Below, in pieces: positions 1 to 10,709 of a DNA stretch of 64,000 nt. The DNA lies in assembly GCA_963575745.1 (NCBI GenBank), contig CAUYUJ010000207.1, forward strand, positions 1 through 64,000. The letters are read 5' to 3'. The position numbers were made by a program, and so were the translations under genes. The DNA is from Prorocentrum cordatum. Its lineage: Eukaryota > Sar > Dinophyceae > Prorocentrales > Prorocentraceae. The notes beneath the pieces were generated by a model. It did no database searches and was not told the origin of the DNA. It saw only the letters and a list, made by a program, of their open reading frames with translations. Every line of letters starts with the position of its first letter. Position 1 is the first letter of the stretch.

Positions 1-1211
1 GAGGATGGCAGTTCCTGGACCTGGACAACAGTCGGTGTTTCCTCGTGCGCATCGAGACGCACGCCGGCTTCTGATGTGCTGTACCCCGAGGTGGGAGGAG
101 AAAAGGACACTTGAGTCAAAATATTTGCGTTCCCAGTGGAAGTGGAAGGAGGCCTCGAAACTGACACGATTAGGCAGTACTAAGGGGCAGGCGACGGGTG
201 AACATCCTTGGTGTTTCATGTTCCAGACGATATTTCCCTAGTTTGTGAATCTGGAGGATCGGTGGTGGAGGGCGTGCTCTTTCTCTTACTCTGACTTCGT
301 TCAGTATTGCAGGCAGTTCCTGGAAGCTTGTACTTTGGGTTCTTTGTTTGACTTGTTTGTTGTCCGTGGAGGAACTGGAGGACGAGGAAACTACATAAAG
401 GAGAGGGGGGAGGAGATGATGGCTCGTCCGTTGTCGGTGAAGGAGTCTGAGAAGCTGGCCCAGAGATTGGCCTCGAACAATGAACAGGAGCCGACTTGGG
501 ATCTGAGTGATGACGGGATCGGTCTGGAGCTGACGGGAGATTCGCTTCTTATCTGTAATTGGATCAACGGTCTCTGGTAGGTTGAGGGTGGAGAAGGAGG
601 AGATGGGGCTTCTTATCGTAGGCGGGTTGCAAATATTATTTCTCTGTTGGAAGAATTGGAGGAGGAAGGAGTACGACCCCCCTCATGGGGCAACGACTTT
701 ATTCGACACATATATCGGGAGAGTAACACAGTAGCTGATGAACTTACCCATCTAGCACGGGAAGGCCAGATATTCAGAGAGCTGTTCCACCACCGTATCT
801 TTCGCCCTGATGTTCAAGACAACTTTCGAGTTATTGGCCTCCGCGGATCCTTCGACGGCGGAGTGTGTGCCCAAGGTGTGGGCGTCGGCTGGTTTCTGCA
901 GATTGGATATATCCCTCGCTTCCATGATCCGTACCCTGACCCTGAACATATAGATAAGAGAGCTCGGGTAGTCTCCCTCTTCCCCCAAGCCTCCTCTCCT
1001 TGTCCAATCATATGGGAAGTAGTAGGGCGTTGTGCACAGGCACTCCCCTCCATAGCAGTATCACTGACGCTGAGCTTTCGGGTCTCGAGGGCCTCTTGCG
1101 GGCCGCAGCCCAGGTGGCCCAAGACCTCCAGCTGCAGAGAGACTAGGTAGGCACTTAACGGGCGCTGGGGCGCTCGGTGCCTGGTCAGCCTCCCCAAAAA
1201 AAACGGAGGTT
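1..1211 (+). mobile_element. NLR1: 3' part of a non-LTR retrotransposon, cut by the window edge
   Basis: The stretch holds the end of ORF2 (RNase H region), a short 3' UTR and an A-rich tail, and stops at GGTT. The next bases are GACGGTTTACCGCCGGCGCCC, the right half of the Hel hairpin. This is the same 3' junction as in NLR2-NLR8. The 5' part lies outside the window, so its length and any target duplication cannot be judged. Confidence 0.85.
5..1146 (+). pseudogene. NLR1 ORF2 C-terminus, RNase H region, broken
   Basis: One reading frame matches the C-terminal parts of the other ORF2 proteins of this window. It has the WW segment (LEDRWW) before the RNase H region, then LTGDSLLICNW with the third catalytic Asp, HIYRESNTVADELTH with the fourth, and GSFDGGVCAQGVGVGW with the first. 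The frame is broken by TAG at 239-241, by TAG at 578-580 in the middle of the domain, and by a frameshift near 1050. After the shift the ITDAELSGLEG box, with the catalytic Glu, continues in another frame to a stop at 1144-1146. The RNase H halves are in swapped order, as in all copies here. The first 240 bases align poorly and their frame is less certain. This is a dead copy. Confidence 0.75.
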
Positions 1212-2468
1212 GACGGTTTACCGCCGGCGCCCACTTCAAAATTATGTTCTCAAAATTTGAACATTCGTTCGAGCTCTAGTATTTTTTCCCGTGATATTCG
1301 ATCTTATTCCCGCTCGCCATCTTGATCTCAGCTCGATCGGGTGAATATTACTCTCGAAAAGCACTGTGGCGGGATCGGCCGTTTCGAGTCATCTTGATAC
1401 GCGCTGTCGGTATATTGGACTCAACTCGAGATACAGGACAGCTTGAGAGCTGATAAGCACACCTTATCGATTCAGAATGATCAGGCGCGTTCGTCTGTCG
1501 CATCCAGAGATCTGAAATCGGTCTGCTAGCTGAGCTAGGTCCGCAAACCTGTTCGTATTATTCGAGTCATCTTGACAGACGTTGTCGGCTTTGTGTACTT
1601 ACTCGAGCTGTAGCACAGCTACAGACTTACAGAAACCGATTCAGGATCATCGGTCGCGTTTGTCTGTTAATTCAGAGCTCTGAACTTGGTCTGCTGCCCG
1701 AGCTAGGTCGCAAACTTTTCGTCATCTTGAGAGGTGCTGTCGGTTTTCTGCACTTAACTAGGGCTGTAGGGGGGCTACAGGGCTCATAGCCACAGGAATC
1801 GATTCAGAGACATCAGGCGCGTTCGCTTGTCGCATTTAGAGGTCTGAACTCGGTCTGCTACTCGAGCTAGGTTCGCGAAACTATTCGTATTGGTCGAGTC
1901 ATCTTGGGAGGTGCTGTCGGTTTTCTGCACTTAACTCGGTCTGTAGGGGGGCTGCAGGGGGCATAATCACAGGAAACGATTCGGACATCAGGCGCGTCCG
2001 CCTGTTGCATTCAGAGGTCTGAACTCGGTTTGCTACTCGAGCTAGGTTCGCAAACCCATTCGTATTGTTCGAGTTATCTTGACAGGTGCTGTCAGTTTTC
2101 GCACGTAACTCGGGCTGTAGGAGAGCTACACAGCTGATGCGCACAGAAACTGATTCGAAATCATTTTGCGCGCTCGTCTGTTGCATCCAGAGGTCTGAAC
2201 CGGGTTTGCCTCTCGGACTAGCTCCGCAAAACTATTCGCATTCTTCAAGTTACCTTGGCAGATTTCGCCCCTCTTCTGCATTGACCTCGGGCTGTAAGAG
2301 CTACGAGCTGGTACGCACACAAAACGATCCAGAAGTATGAGAGGCGTTCGGCTGTTGCATCGAGAGGTCTGAAATCGCTGGGGCTGAACAACTATTCGTT
2401 CTCTACAACTTTTTTAACAGTATGCATGATCAGGAAGCTCTACGAGTCCCCCGGCGGTAACAAAGGTT
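1212..2468 (+). repeat. HelA element (left part, interrupted by NLR2)
   Basis: Bases 1212-1233 are the right hairpin arm of the element that hosts NLR1. From there a HelA leader (Gly-free, AT-rich, with ATTCGATCTTATTCCCGCTC near 1300) runs to about 1380. About six monomers follow, each marked by GAGTCATCTTGA or a close variant near 1386, 1564, 1722, 1896, 2070 and 2248. The element ends with the inverted repeat AGGAAGCTCTACGAGT and the left hairpin arm at 2449-2460. NLR2 then splits the hairpin, and the right arm reappears at 8378-8401. There is no gene in it. Confidence 0.75.
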
Positions 2469-2782
2469 GCTCAAGGCGTGGTTGCTCAAGGCGTGGTTGC
2501 TCAGCGCAGCCGACAGGGGTTTTAAACTCTGCCTGGACCTCGCCTCCAGTTTAGAGCCCCTACGCCAGCAAAGTTCTGTTTCGCTTACGTTACGAGGGCA
2601 TGCACGCATCAAGCCCCTTGGGGAGTGGGCTTCATAGCTTCCCTCTCGCCAGTTTTCAATCAGCTGAATCTTGTTGTGCACTCAGGACGCGTTACAGATA
2701 GCAGATTCGACTTGGTTGTGGCAATTTCTTCAGTTGTACTTGTACTTTGTCTCCTTGCCTCGTTCTCTTTCACATTGCAGTT

Positions 2783-3955
2783 ATGGAGGAAATGACAAAA
2801 GAAGAGGAGTTGGATATCGAAGGAATGGGAGGGGATGATCTTCAGAGCAAGATCCGTGGGGGTATACCGCCAGGTCTCTTGGACGCAGCTGCGGGAGCAG
2901 CAGGTGGACTTTTGGAGGAAGAAAAGGATGCTAAACGTCGTCGTCAGAGTGAGTTGGCACGGCAGCAGCGTGAGCAGGCATTGATTCAACAACAACAACA
3001 GCAGCTCAATCCTCAGTTGGCTGCACTCTCGCAGCTGCTCGACTCGAAGTTTGCCACGCAAAAGGAGAATTTCCAGTCTATTATGCAAGGTGAAGTTGCG
3101 CCGATCAAATTGAAGTTGGAAGAACACAGTACCGATTTGCAACGCCTCAATGCACAGGTGCAGTCACAGTAGAGACAGTTAGAAACCCTCCAAAGTAAAA
3201 CGAATGCCGATGCCTCAACAGTTGCTTCATCACGTGGGACTGGGTCGGGGAATCCTGGCTTCCAGTTCCAGGGTACTCGTGGGGAGTTTGGCTTCAAGGG
3301 TCCGAGGCCAACATTTCAACCAACGATGATAACTATAAAAGGATGGGCACGCACAGCGTCAGAAGAGCTTCATAAACGATCCAAGGCTTTACTCCCTGGA
3401 GCGGTGGCCCAGCGCCTCCTTGCGACTCTATTTCAGAAAGCGAATTGTTTGGCGCACGTGGATGAGATAAAAACGAACGATGAGAACAGTAAGAACCCCA
3501 TGGGATGTTATCAGCCCAAGATATGCTTCAAAGCCACGGCGACGAAGGATATGATGTGGGATTTTGGCAAAGTGTTCATTCAATGTTTCGAGCAGAAAGC
3601 CATCTTTGAGGATCCACACGGCGCGACCACGTATAACCACATCTGTGATGAAAGGATCACGGTCACTGTGGAGGCCTCTCCGTGGCAAGAACCGCACATC
3701 AAAGCTGCTGGCAAATTCAAGGCCCTATTTTATAAGCATCGTTCGTGTGCCAGCGCCTTTGTAAAGGTTGAGAAATATGGACCCCCAGCCACGTTTCTTT
3801 GGGCTTACCCGTCCGAGCAGCAGCTGCAAAAGGGACAGTGTGTTGCCTCATGGAAGCCTGATCGTGCAGTGGGTTGGAAGATTGATGAGGATATGATCAA
3901 GGAAGTCGATCCAAACTTCAAACTGGGGGATTTCAAAGCTGATCTCATGAGTTGA
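2783..3955 (+). pseudogene. NLR2 ORF1 (RNA-binding/coiled-coil type), one nonsense codon
   Basis: The start is the ATG at 2783 (MEEMTKEEELD), matching the intact NLR3 copy. The N-terminal third is acidic and then Arg/Gln-rich, with a CAA repeat giving a Gln run near residue 75 and a predicted long helix or coiled coil behind it. TAG at 3170-3172 replaces the CAG of NLR3, a single C-to-T change. The same frame then continues through the PTMITIKGWARTASEE segment, which is the LKGW box shared by all ORF1s here, to TGA at 3953-3955. By analogy with LINE ORF1 proteins it would bind element RNA; no known RNA-binding motif is obvious to me by eye. Apart from the one nonsense codon the frame is intact. 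Confidence 0.8.
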
Positions 3956-6900
3956 CGGTGCCCTGGCAAGTGGCACGAACAATTGGCTGAGGTTGATCGC
4001 TCAATTTTCAGCTGGAACGTTCGTTTGCTAGGGATTGCACAATGCCACGAGATTTTCGCCCAGGTCTTCAATTCAAGCAATGTGATTCTCCTTCAAGAGT
4101 GCCAGTTTGTCTCCGATCGTGTTGCTGAGGAACACGGTTGGAATCTTTGGCGCTCCTCTTGTGAGCGATCGTGCGTGGGCCTCCGTGGTGTTTGGAAGGA
4201 CGATGTCCAACGCGAGGCCAGAGGCGACCGTTGGGTTGCCGTTGTTTGCTCTAATGTCATCTTTCTCTCTCTTTACTTGCCGCATAAGTATTTGCATGGA
4301 AAGTCTCGTGAGCAGGTTTTGCGTACGCTTAGTGTATACCAAGAAGTGCTGAGGGATACAGCGCTCAATGTTGCCAGACTGAAAAAGCAGTTTCGAATTC
4401 AGGATGTTGTTTTAGGAACCGATGCTAGTGTGGAGGTTGAGCCTCAGGTTTTCCACATGTCTCAGGCTGTCTCGGGTCCTAGTGTTGTTGGTGTGCCTAT
4501 TGTCCCTCGTACGAGGGATGGCGGATTTCAGAGGCGATCTAAGGAGTTTGCTTTGGAACTCAGCGAGGCTCTTACTTCAACTATTGGCACCCTGGGCCTC
4601 CAGTTGGCCGACACTTTCAACCCTACGAGGCTCCCTACCTGGCGCTCTGCTAAATGGGCTCACTACAGGCACCTACCTCAAGAACAGCAGTACTCTCACG
4701 TCTATGACTACATAGGTGTACCTTCGTCTTGGGGAGCTCCTGAGGTCTCCGTCTTGTGGCCACAGCCGGGGGCAGCACATATGTCTGGGAGCTCGGCCTC
4801 GAGTTTTTGGAGTGATCATGGTCTGTTACACTTGCGTGTCCCTGCTCGTGTCTTGCCTCGTCGAGTTGAGCGTCCCAATCCTGTCCGCAACACACGTTGG
4901 CATGTTCAGTCTCATCGTGTACCTCTTTTGCGCTATGCGGTTGGTGCAGCCCTGGTGTCTGGCAACAGCCAGACAGAACAGACCGATTGGAGTGGACATA
5001 CGGGTCTCTCGCCCACGGAGCTAGGTGACATGATTCGACAGCCCTGTGAGGAAATCGGCGAGGTCCCCACCAAAGCAGACCTTGCCCCGAAAGTTTCTGA
5101 GCAGTATGTTGCCGCTCGGGAGGCCGCACTTGAGATGAGGAGGAAGAGAAATAAGGGTGAATGCACGGAGGAGGAGTTCAAGAAGGCGAGGAGGAGGTAT
5201 AGATATGAGAGGAGGAAGCATGGGAGGAATATCTTGGAGTATGAGTTCCGTCCAGGTCTACAGCATCGAACATACCTTAAGACGCTCAAAGTCGAGGGGG
5301 TGCTCACTTGGGACAAGTCTAAGTGGGAGAAGGCCCTCAGAGCGCACGGTCTGGCCATGTATACTGATGAACATGAGCGTGCACGCACAAACAGTAAGCT
5401 GGAGGAGATGAGGAAGAGGTTGCAGGAGGTGAATACGCAGGAGTACCAGCCTATCGATATCGGCCTGCTCATGCGTGCTAGGTCTCGTCTTCGTTCAGGA
5501 AAGGCCGTAGGTAAGGACAACATCAGCGTCTCCATGCTTAAGCACATCCCTTGGTCAGGTTGTCTTCAAGTCTTGCGGTGCTTTCAGCAGCTGTTTATGC
5601 GCGAGTATTGCACACCCACAGAATGGTGCCATATATGTATACAGCTGATGCCGAAGTCTGTGAAGACTTGCGAATTCAATGACACACGAGCTTTATCATT
5701 ATTATCTTGCCTGTCAAAATGGTATATGTCATGTCTCACCTTGTTGGCCGTGGACCATCTCAAACGGAGTGTTGCCCCCGAGGTCATGCTCTTCGGGTTT
5801 GTTGCTGGAAGACGGACACACGATATTACTGGTGGTTTGAAGAGAGTTGCTCAGCACGCGACAGAATGGGGGAAGTCATATTGTATGCACATGGCGAGCT
5901 TAGACGTGTATCGTGCTTTTGATAACGTACAGGTGGCAGACGTTGCTGACTGCCTGGAGGAGTTGAGGTTTCCACCTGAACTTAGTTATGCGCTCATGGA
6001 GGGCCTAGCTGAGAACAGGGCCGATTTATCTTTCCAGCAGGTGGATGTCTCGGACATAGCTTGGGATAGTTGTAACCGCACAGGTAGTGTTGAGGCTCCG
6101 CTCTTTTAGCTATGTGAGAGTGTGCTCATGTTCCGTTCTGTTGTCTTGAGTTGGCAGGAGCGGGGGATGGGTGTGCAGTTGACGCAGCAGGCAGGTACTC
6201 GTCATCTTACACATGCTATTTGGGCCGACAATGTTCTGTTGTGTGCCAGGGATCAGGGTGAGTTGACGACCATGATTGCGGAGATCAGTGTCCCACTTTA
6301 TCACAGGAAGTACAGATGGAAACCGAGTAGCTTGCAGTTTATTCGCTTTGGCTATGATGAGCCTGGGATCGAGAGTTTGGATGTCTCTTTTGCGTTGCCG
6401 ACTTCCCAGGATAAGCGTCAGAGAGTGACTATAACGTTGCAGCAGACAGATCGTTTGGAAATACTTGGCACGATTCTTGAAAACAGTATGCGACAACATG
6501 AGGACTTAAATCATCGGATTTCTCTCGCACAAAAGGCGTTTTGGCAAGATAAGAAGTATTACATGTGCCACGGTATTAAGTTGAAGAAAAGATTGCGGCG
6601 ATATGACTCACGTGTAAGAAGCCGATTCTTGTTTGCAGTGGAAGGGATGACAGCTGACAAAAATGCTATTGAATCGATTCATGCGTTTGAAGGCCGCTTA
6701 CTGTCGAAGATGGTATGGAGACGGAAACGTGACACTGAGAGTTGGCCACAGTTTTTCCAGAGCGTGTACTTGACGGGGCGGAAAGCACTCAGGACAGCTC
6801 AGATGCCGAGTGCGGTCCAGCTCTTTCTTTTCAAACAGTGGAGTTGGGCAAAGGATGTGGCGACGACAACTGCTCAAAACGGGATCCGCCAAGTTGATGA

Positions 6901-8326
6901 CGCCCAGCCTACAATTGATCCAATGGAAATGGATGGTGCAGTGTCTCTTCATATGGATGGGATGTCTCAGAATGCGGGTGCTACTGTACCGATTACCACG
7001 GATTTGATGTCTCAGAATGCGGGTGCGAGTGTACCGATTACCACGGGTTCGATGTCTTTGAATGCGGGTGCTGCTGTACCGAGCACCGGAGATCTGAAAC
7101 GACGGAGAGTGACTGTTATTGTGGCCCCTGTCCTTACTGCCCGAGGGGACCTCACTGTTGCTCTGCCTGAGGGTCTGGAGAACAGCGCCACGAGTCAGAA
7201 CCGACGACGGCTTATCTCTCAGGCGTCCCGTGCTGCTGCCAAAAGGAGCAGGAATGCTCCCACATCATCAACGCCATCATCATCATCAGCCCCTACACCA
7301 GCGCCAGCTGCCATGCGAAGAAGGTTTCGAAGTGATATGGTGGGGGCGAGTGCGGATGACCCTTTCTTGCAGGCCCGTTACACGATGATGCATGCCGCCA
7401 GCCCGTGGACTCAGCAGATGGATGCCGTTATTCGCACATATAACTCGCAGGAAGCACGATCCTTTACACGTCGAAGGGAAGGTGGAAAAACAGTGGGACT
7501 TCGTCCGTGGGGCTTGCCTTTTGAAACGGTGGGTGGAGATGCTTGGTATGATACTCTTGAGTGGACTCAGGCAGGGTGGAGATGTTTTATCCGTACGTTG
7601 CTTTCGGAATGGGACCTACAACATGTTTTAGAATATGCTCACCTGCCTGAACCAAAACCCTGGAGGCAGAAAAACGACGAGGAGGAGGTGGAGGGGACGG
7701 AGGAGAGAAATAATGAGATTGCAAAGCGGCTCGCCTATAACTTCGAGAATGCCAGCGTCTGGAACTACGAGGCTGAAGGGGTTCCCGTCGAGCTCTGTGG
7801 TGACTCCCAGGTGGTAGTGAACTGGCTGGTGGGACAATATGTATGTACGACGGAAGTGTATTGTGAGACCATTGCACACATTCAAAGTATATTATACAGA
7901 CTACACTTGAACTACCGCGTGAATCTGAGGCCGCCGTCTTGGGGTTTAGATCCTTGGAAGTGGTTTTATCGTGAGGGAAATGAGCGTGCTGATGCTGAAA
8001 CTTGGAAGGCCCGCGCGGGCCAGAACCATCGTACTTTCGACCCGTACATTCATACTCTCAGAAGGGAACAAATAAAGGGGATTCGCGGCTACTTCGATGG
8101 TGGTCGGTCCTCCCACGGTGTTGGCATTGGTTGGGTCATTGACTTATTCGTGCTCCCCCTCCCTGCTCTTCAACACTCTCAAGGCTCTTGGCTATTCAAC
8201 ATAGCCTCCGAGGCTGCCGCCATCCCGCCGACCTGCACGGTTAGTCAAGCTGAGCTCTTGGCCAGCAAGCGCCTCGCTGAAGGTGTCGAGCACCTGCTGC
8301 TCCTCTGCTGCGGACCTGAATCCTGA
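3956..8326 (+). pseudogene. NLR2 ORF2 (endonuclease, reverse transcriptase, RNase H), one nonsense codon
   Basis: The frame opens directly after the ORF1 stop, in the same frame. The endonuclease has SWNVR, LQEC, GTDASVE (Asn of the usual D-x-N changed to Ser), YDYIGV and WSDHG. The reverse transcriptase has SLDVYRAFD (motif A), RTGSVEAPLF (motif B) and HAIWADNVLLC (motif C, at 6221-6232). TAG at 6107-6109 replaces the TGG of NLR3 just after motif B. A 72-base in-frame deletion near 5428 removes part of the segment before the fingers. A linker with three 15-residue repeats (6962-7096) leads to the RNase H region, with GDSQVVVNW, REGNERAD, FDGGRSSHG and SQAELLA in that order. It ends with TGA at 8324-8326. 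Confidence 0.88.
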
Positions 8327-8377
8327 GCGGGGGCTCCCCTGTCCCTGTGGGCTCCGAGCAAAGCAAAAACAAAGGTT

Positions 8378-9210
8378 GACGGTTTACCGCTGGCGCCCAG
8401 TTTTGGACGCTACAAAGTGGACGCTACTAAGTGGTCAGTTGAAAATTCCTCGTAGAGCTCTTCGTCATCCCTCGTAGAGCTCTTTGACATCGATGAGCTA
8501 GAGGAACTCTGGCGCGGGATTGAGCTAGTACCTCGTAGAGCTCTTCGGCATCGAAGAGCTAGAGGAATTCCGGCGAGGGGCGGAGCTAGTTGGCCCACCC
8601 GGCTGGGGCGGACAAATTGGTGACTTTTGGTTGGTTTTGCGAAAATTTGAAAGATATTCAACAATGTATTTTTCCTGGAGAGCTCTCTGAGAGCTAGAAG
8701 GTTTTAGATTAGAAGCCGGACGGTGGTGGTGTCTGCCAGCAGCCCATCTTCGCCGCTCCAGAATCCCCGCAGCGACTTGTAAAACGTCGTTGCGGGTCCG
8801 GGAGCGCTTCGGGCACGCGTCCACGCGTGCCTGCACGCGTGCAGGCACGCGTGGAAGCGCTCCCGGCAGCGCTTCAGAAGCGCTGCAGGGGAGCCCCCAG
8901 AGCTCCAGAAGCGCTTCACGAGAGCGTCCGAGGGCCCCCAGGAAAGCTTTCCGGCGTGTATTCGAGCTCTAGTTTTCCCACCATATTCGATCTAATTCCC
9001 GCTCGCCATCTTGATCTCAGCTCGATCGGGTGAATATTTCATCAAAAAAGCGTCGCGGCGGGATCGGCTGTTTCGAGTCATCTTGATACGCGTTGTCGGC
9101 ATTTTGTTCTTAACTCGAGCTGTAGGGCAGCTACAGAGCTCATTATCACAGACATCGATTGCGAATCATCAGGCGCGTTCGTCTGTCCCATCCAGAGGTC
9201 TGATCTCGGT
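8378..9210 (+). repeat. HelA end, HelB 5' pieces and HelA leader mosaic
   Basis: Bases 8378-8401 close the HelA that hosts NLR2. A short unit GGACGCTAC(C/T)AAGTGG follows, also seen downstream of NLR8 near 62430. Three overlapping HelB 5' ends (CTCGTAGAGCTCTT...) start near 8447, 8470 and 8531, each joined to the next at or near GAGCTAGT. A GC-rich palindromic block follows at 8800-8886. From about 8962 a HelA leader and first monomer run to GATCTCGGT at 9210, where another HelA (9211-16400) is inserted. The interrupted monomer resumes at 16401. I see no gene; the short frames here are not conserved between copies. Confidence 0.65.
8800..8886. repeat. GC-rich palindromes
   Basis: A perfect 34-base palindrome of alternating ACGCGT/TGCA-type sequence lies at 8821-8854. 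It is flanked by GGGAGCGCTTC (8800-8810) and its complement GAAGCGCTCCC (8854-8864). Directly after it comes a second palindrome, GCAGCGCTTC-A-GAAGCGCTGC (8866-8886). I found no similar block elsewhere in the window. Confidence 0.9.
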
Positions 9211-10709
9211 AACTCGTAGAGCTTCCCTTAGCAAGTTATTGCTGGAAGCTTCAGAGTAATTCTGGGGCGCTGGAGAGCTAGTTGGCAAGAAAAATCTCGA
9301 CGGACCTTTTGGTGACTTTCGGTCGGTTGAAAATTTTGTTTTCGAAATTCCCTAATTCGTTTGAGCTCTAGTATTTTTTCCCCTGATATTCGATCAAATT
9401 CCCGCTCGCCATCTTGATCTCAGCTCGATCGGGTAGCTTTTACTGCCAAAAAGCACACTGGCGGGATCGGCCGTTTCGAGTCATCTTGTCACGCGCTGTC
9501 GGTTTTCTCAAGATAACTCGAGCTTCAGGACAGCTACAGAGCTGGTGAGCACAGCTAATCGATTCAGAATGATCAGGCGCGTTCGCCTGTTGAAGCCAGA
9601 GGTCTGAACTCGGTCTGCTAGCCGAGCTAGGTCCGCAAACCTATTCGTATTATTCGAGTCATCTTGACAGACACTCTCGGTTTTCTGTACTTAACTCGAG
9701 CTAAAGGACAGCTACAGAGCTGATACGTACAGAAATCTGATTCAGAATGATCAGTGGCCGTTGTCTGTTGAATCCAGAGCTCTGAACTCGGTCTGCTGCC
9801 CGATCTAGAATCGCGAAACTATTCGTATTGTTCGAGTCATCTTGAGAGATGCTGTCGGTTCTCTGCACTTAACTCGGGCTGTAGGGGGGCTGCATGGCTG
9901 GTAATCATTGGAATCGATTCGGAGACATCAGGCGCGTCCGCGTGTCGAATCCAGAGCTCCGAACTCTGTCTGCTGCCCGAACTAGGTCCGCGAAGCTATT
10001 CGTATTGTTCGAGTCATCCTGAGAGGTGCTGTGGGTTTCCTGCACTTAGCTCGGGCTGTAGGGGGGGCTGCAGGGCTGGTAATCACAGGAATCGATTCAG
10101 AGACATCAGACGCGTATGCAGAGGTCTGAACTCGGTCTGATACTCGAGCTAGGTTTGCCCAACTATTCGTATTGTTCGACTCATCTTGAGAGGTGCTGTC
10201 GATTTACGCACGTAACTCGGGCTGTAGGAGAGCTACAGAGCTCGTACAGAAGACAATCCAGAAGCATCGGGGGCGTTCGGCTGTTGCATCCGAGAGGTCT
10301 GAAATTGCCTGGGCTGAAAAAATATTTTTGCTGTGTAATTTTTTTCGACATTACATGTTGTCAGGAAGTCTACGAGTCCCCCGGCGGTAACAAAGGTTGC
10401 TCAAGGCGTGGTTGCTCATCGCATCCGACAGGGGTTTTAAACTCTGCCTGGACCTCGCCTCCAGTTTAGAGCCCCTACGCCAGCAAAGCTTTTGTTTCGC
10501 TTACGTTACAAGGCACACACGCAGTCAAGCGCTGACTCCGTGACAGGCATCACGGTGCCCGATCTTTGCACTCTCGCCAGTTTTCAATCAGCTGAATCCT
10601 GTTGTGCACTCAGGACGCGTTACAGATAGCAGATTCATCTTGGTTGTGGCAATTTCTTCCGTTGCACTTGTACTTTGTCTCTTTGCCTCGTTCTCTTTCA
10701 CATTGCAGT

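Larger units (their letters stand above)
2469..8377 (+). mobile_element. NLR2: full-length non-LTR retrotransposon, decayed
   Basis: It starts after GGCGGTAACAAAGGTT with a 15-base repeat (GTTGCTCAAGGCGTG, two copies plus a part). It has a 5' UTR of about 310 bases, ORF1, ORF2 and a 3' UTR of about 50 bases ending in GCAAAGCAAAAACAAAGGTT. The loop bases AACAAAGGTT occur on both sides, so the target duplication is about 10 bp. It is a close sister of NLR3, collinear throughout ORF2 apart from a 72-base in-frame deletion near 5428. Three lesions are visible: a stop in ORF1, a stop in ORF2 and the deletion. Confidence 0.9.

Noticed and set aside
245-580. Two separate small genes at 245-580 and 647-1150
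   Set aside because: They are in one frame separated by one TAG and together match the RNase H region of the other ORF2s.
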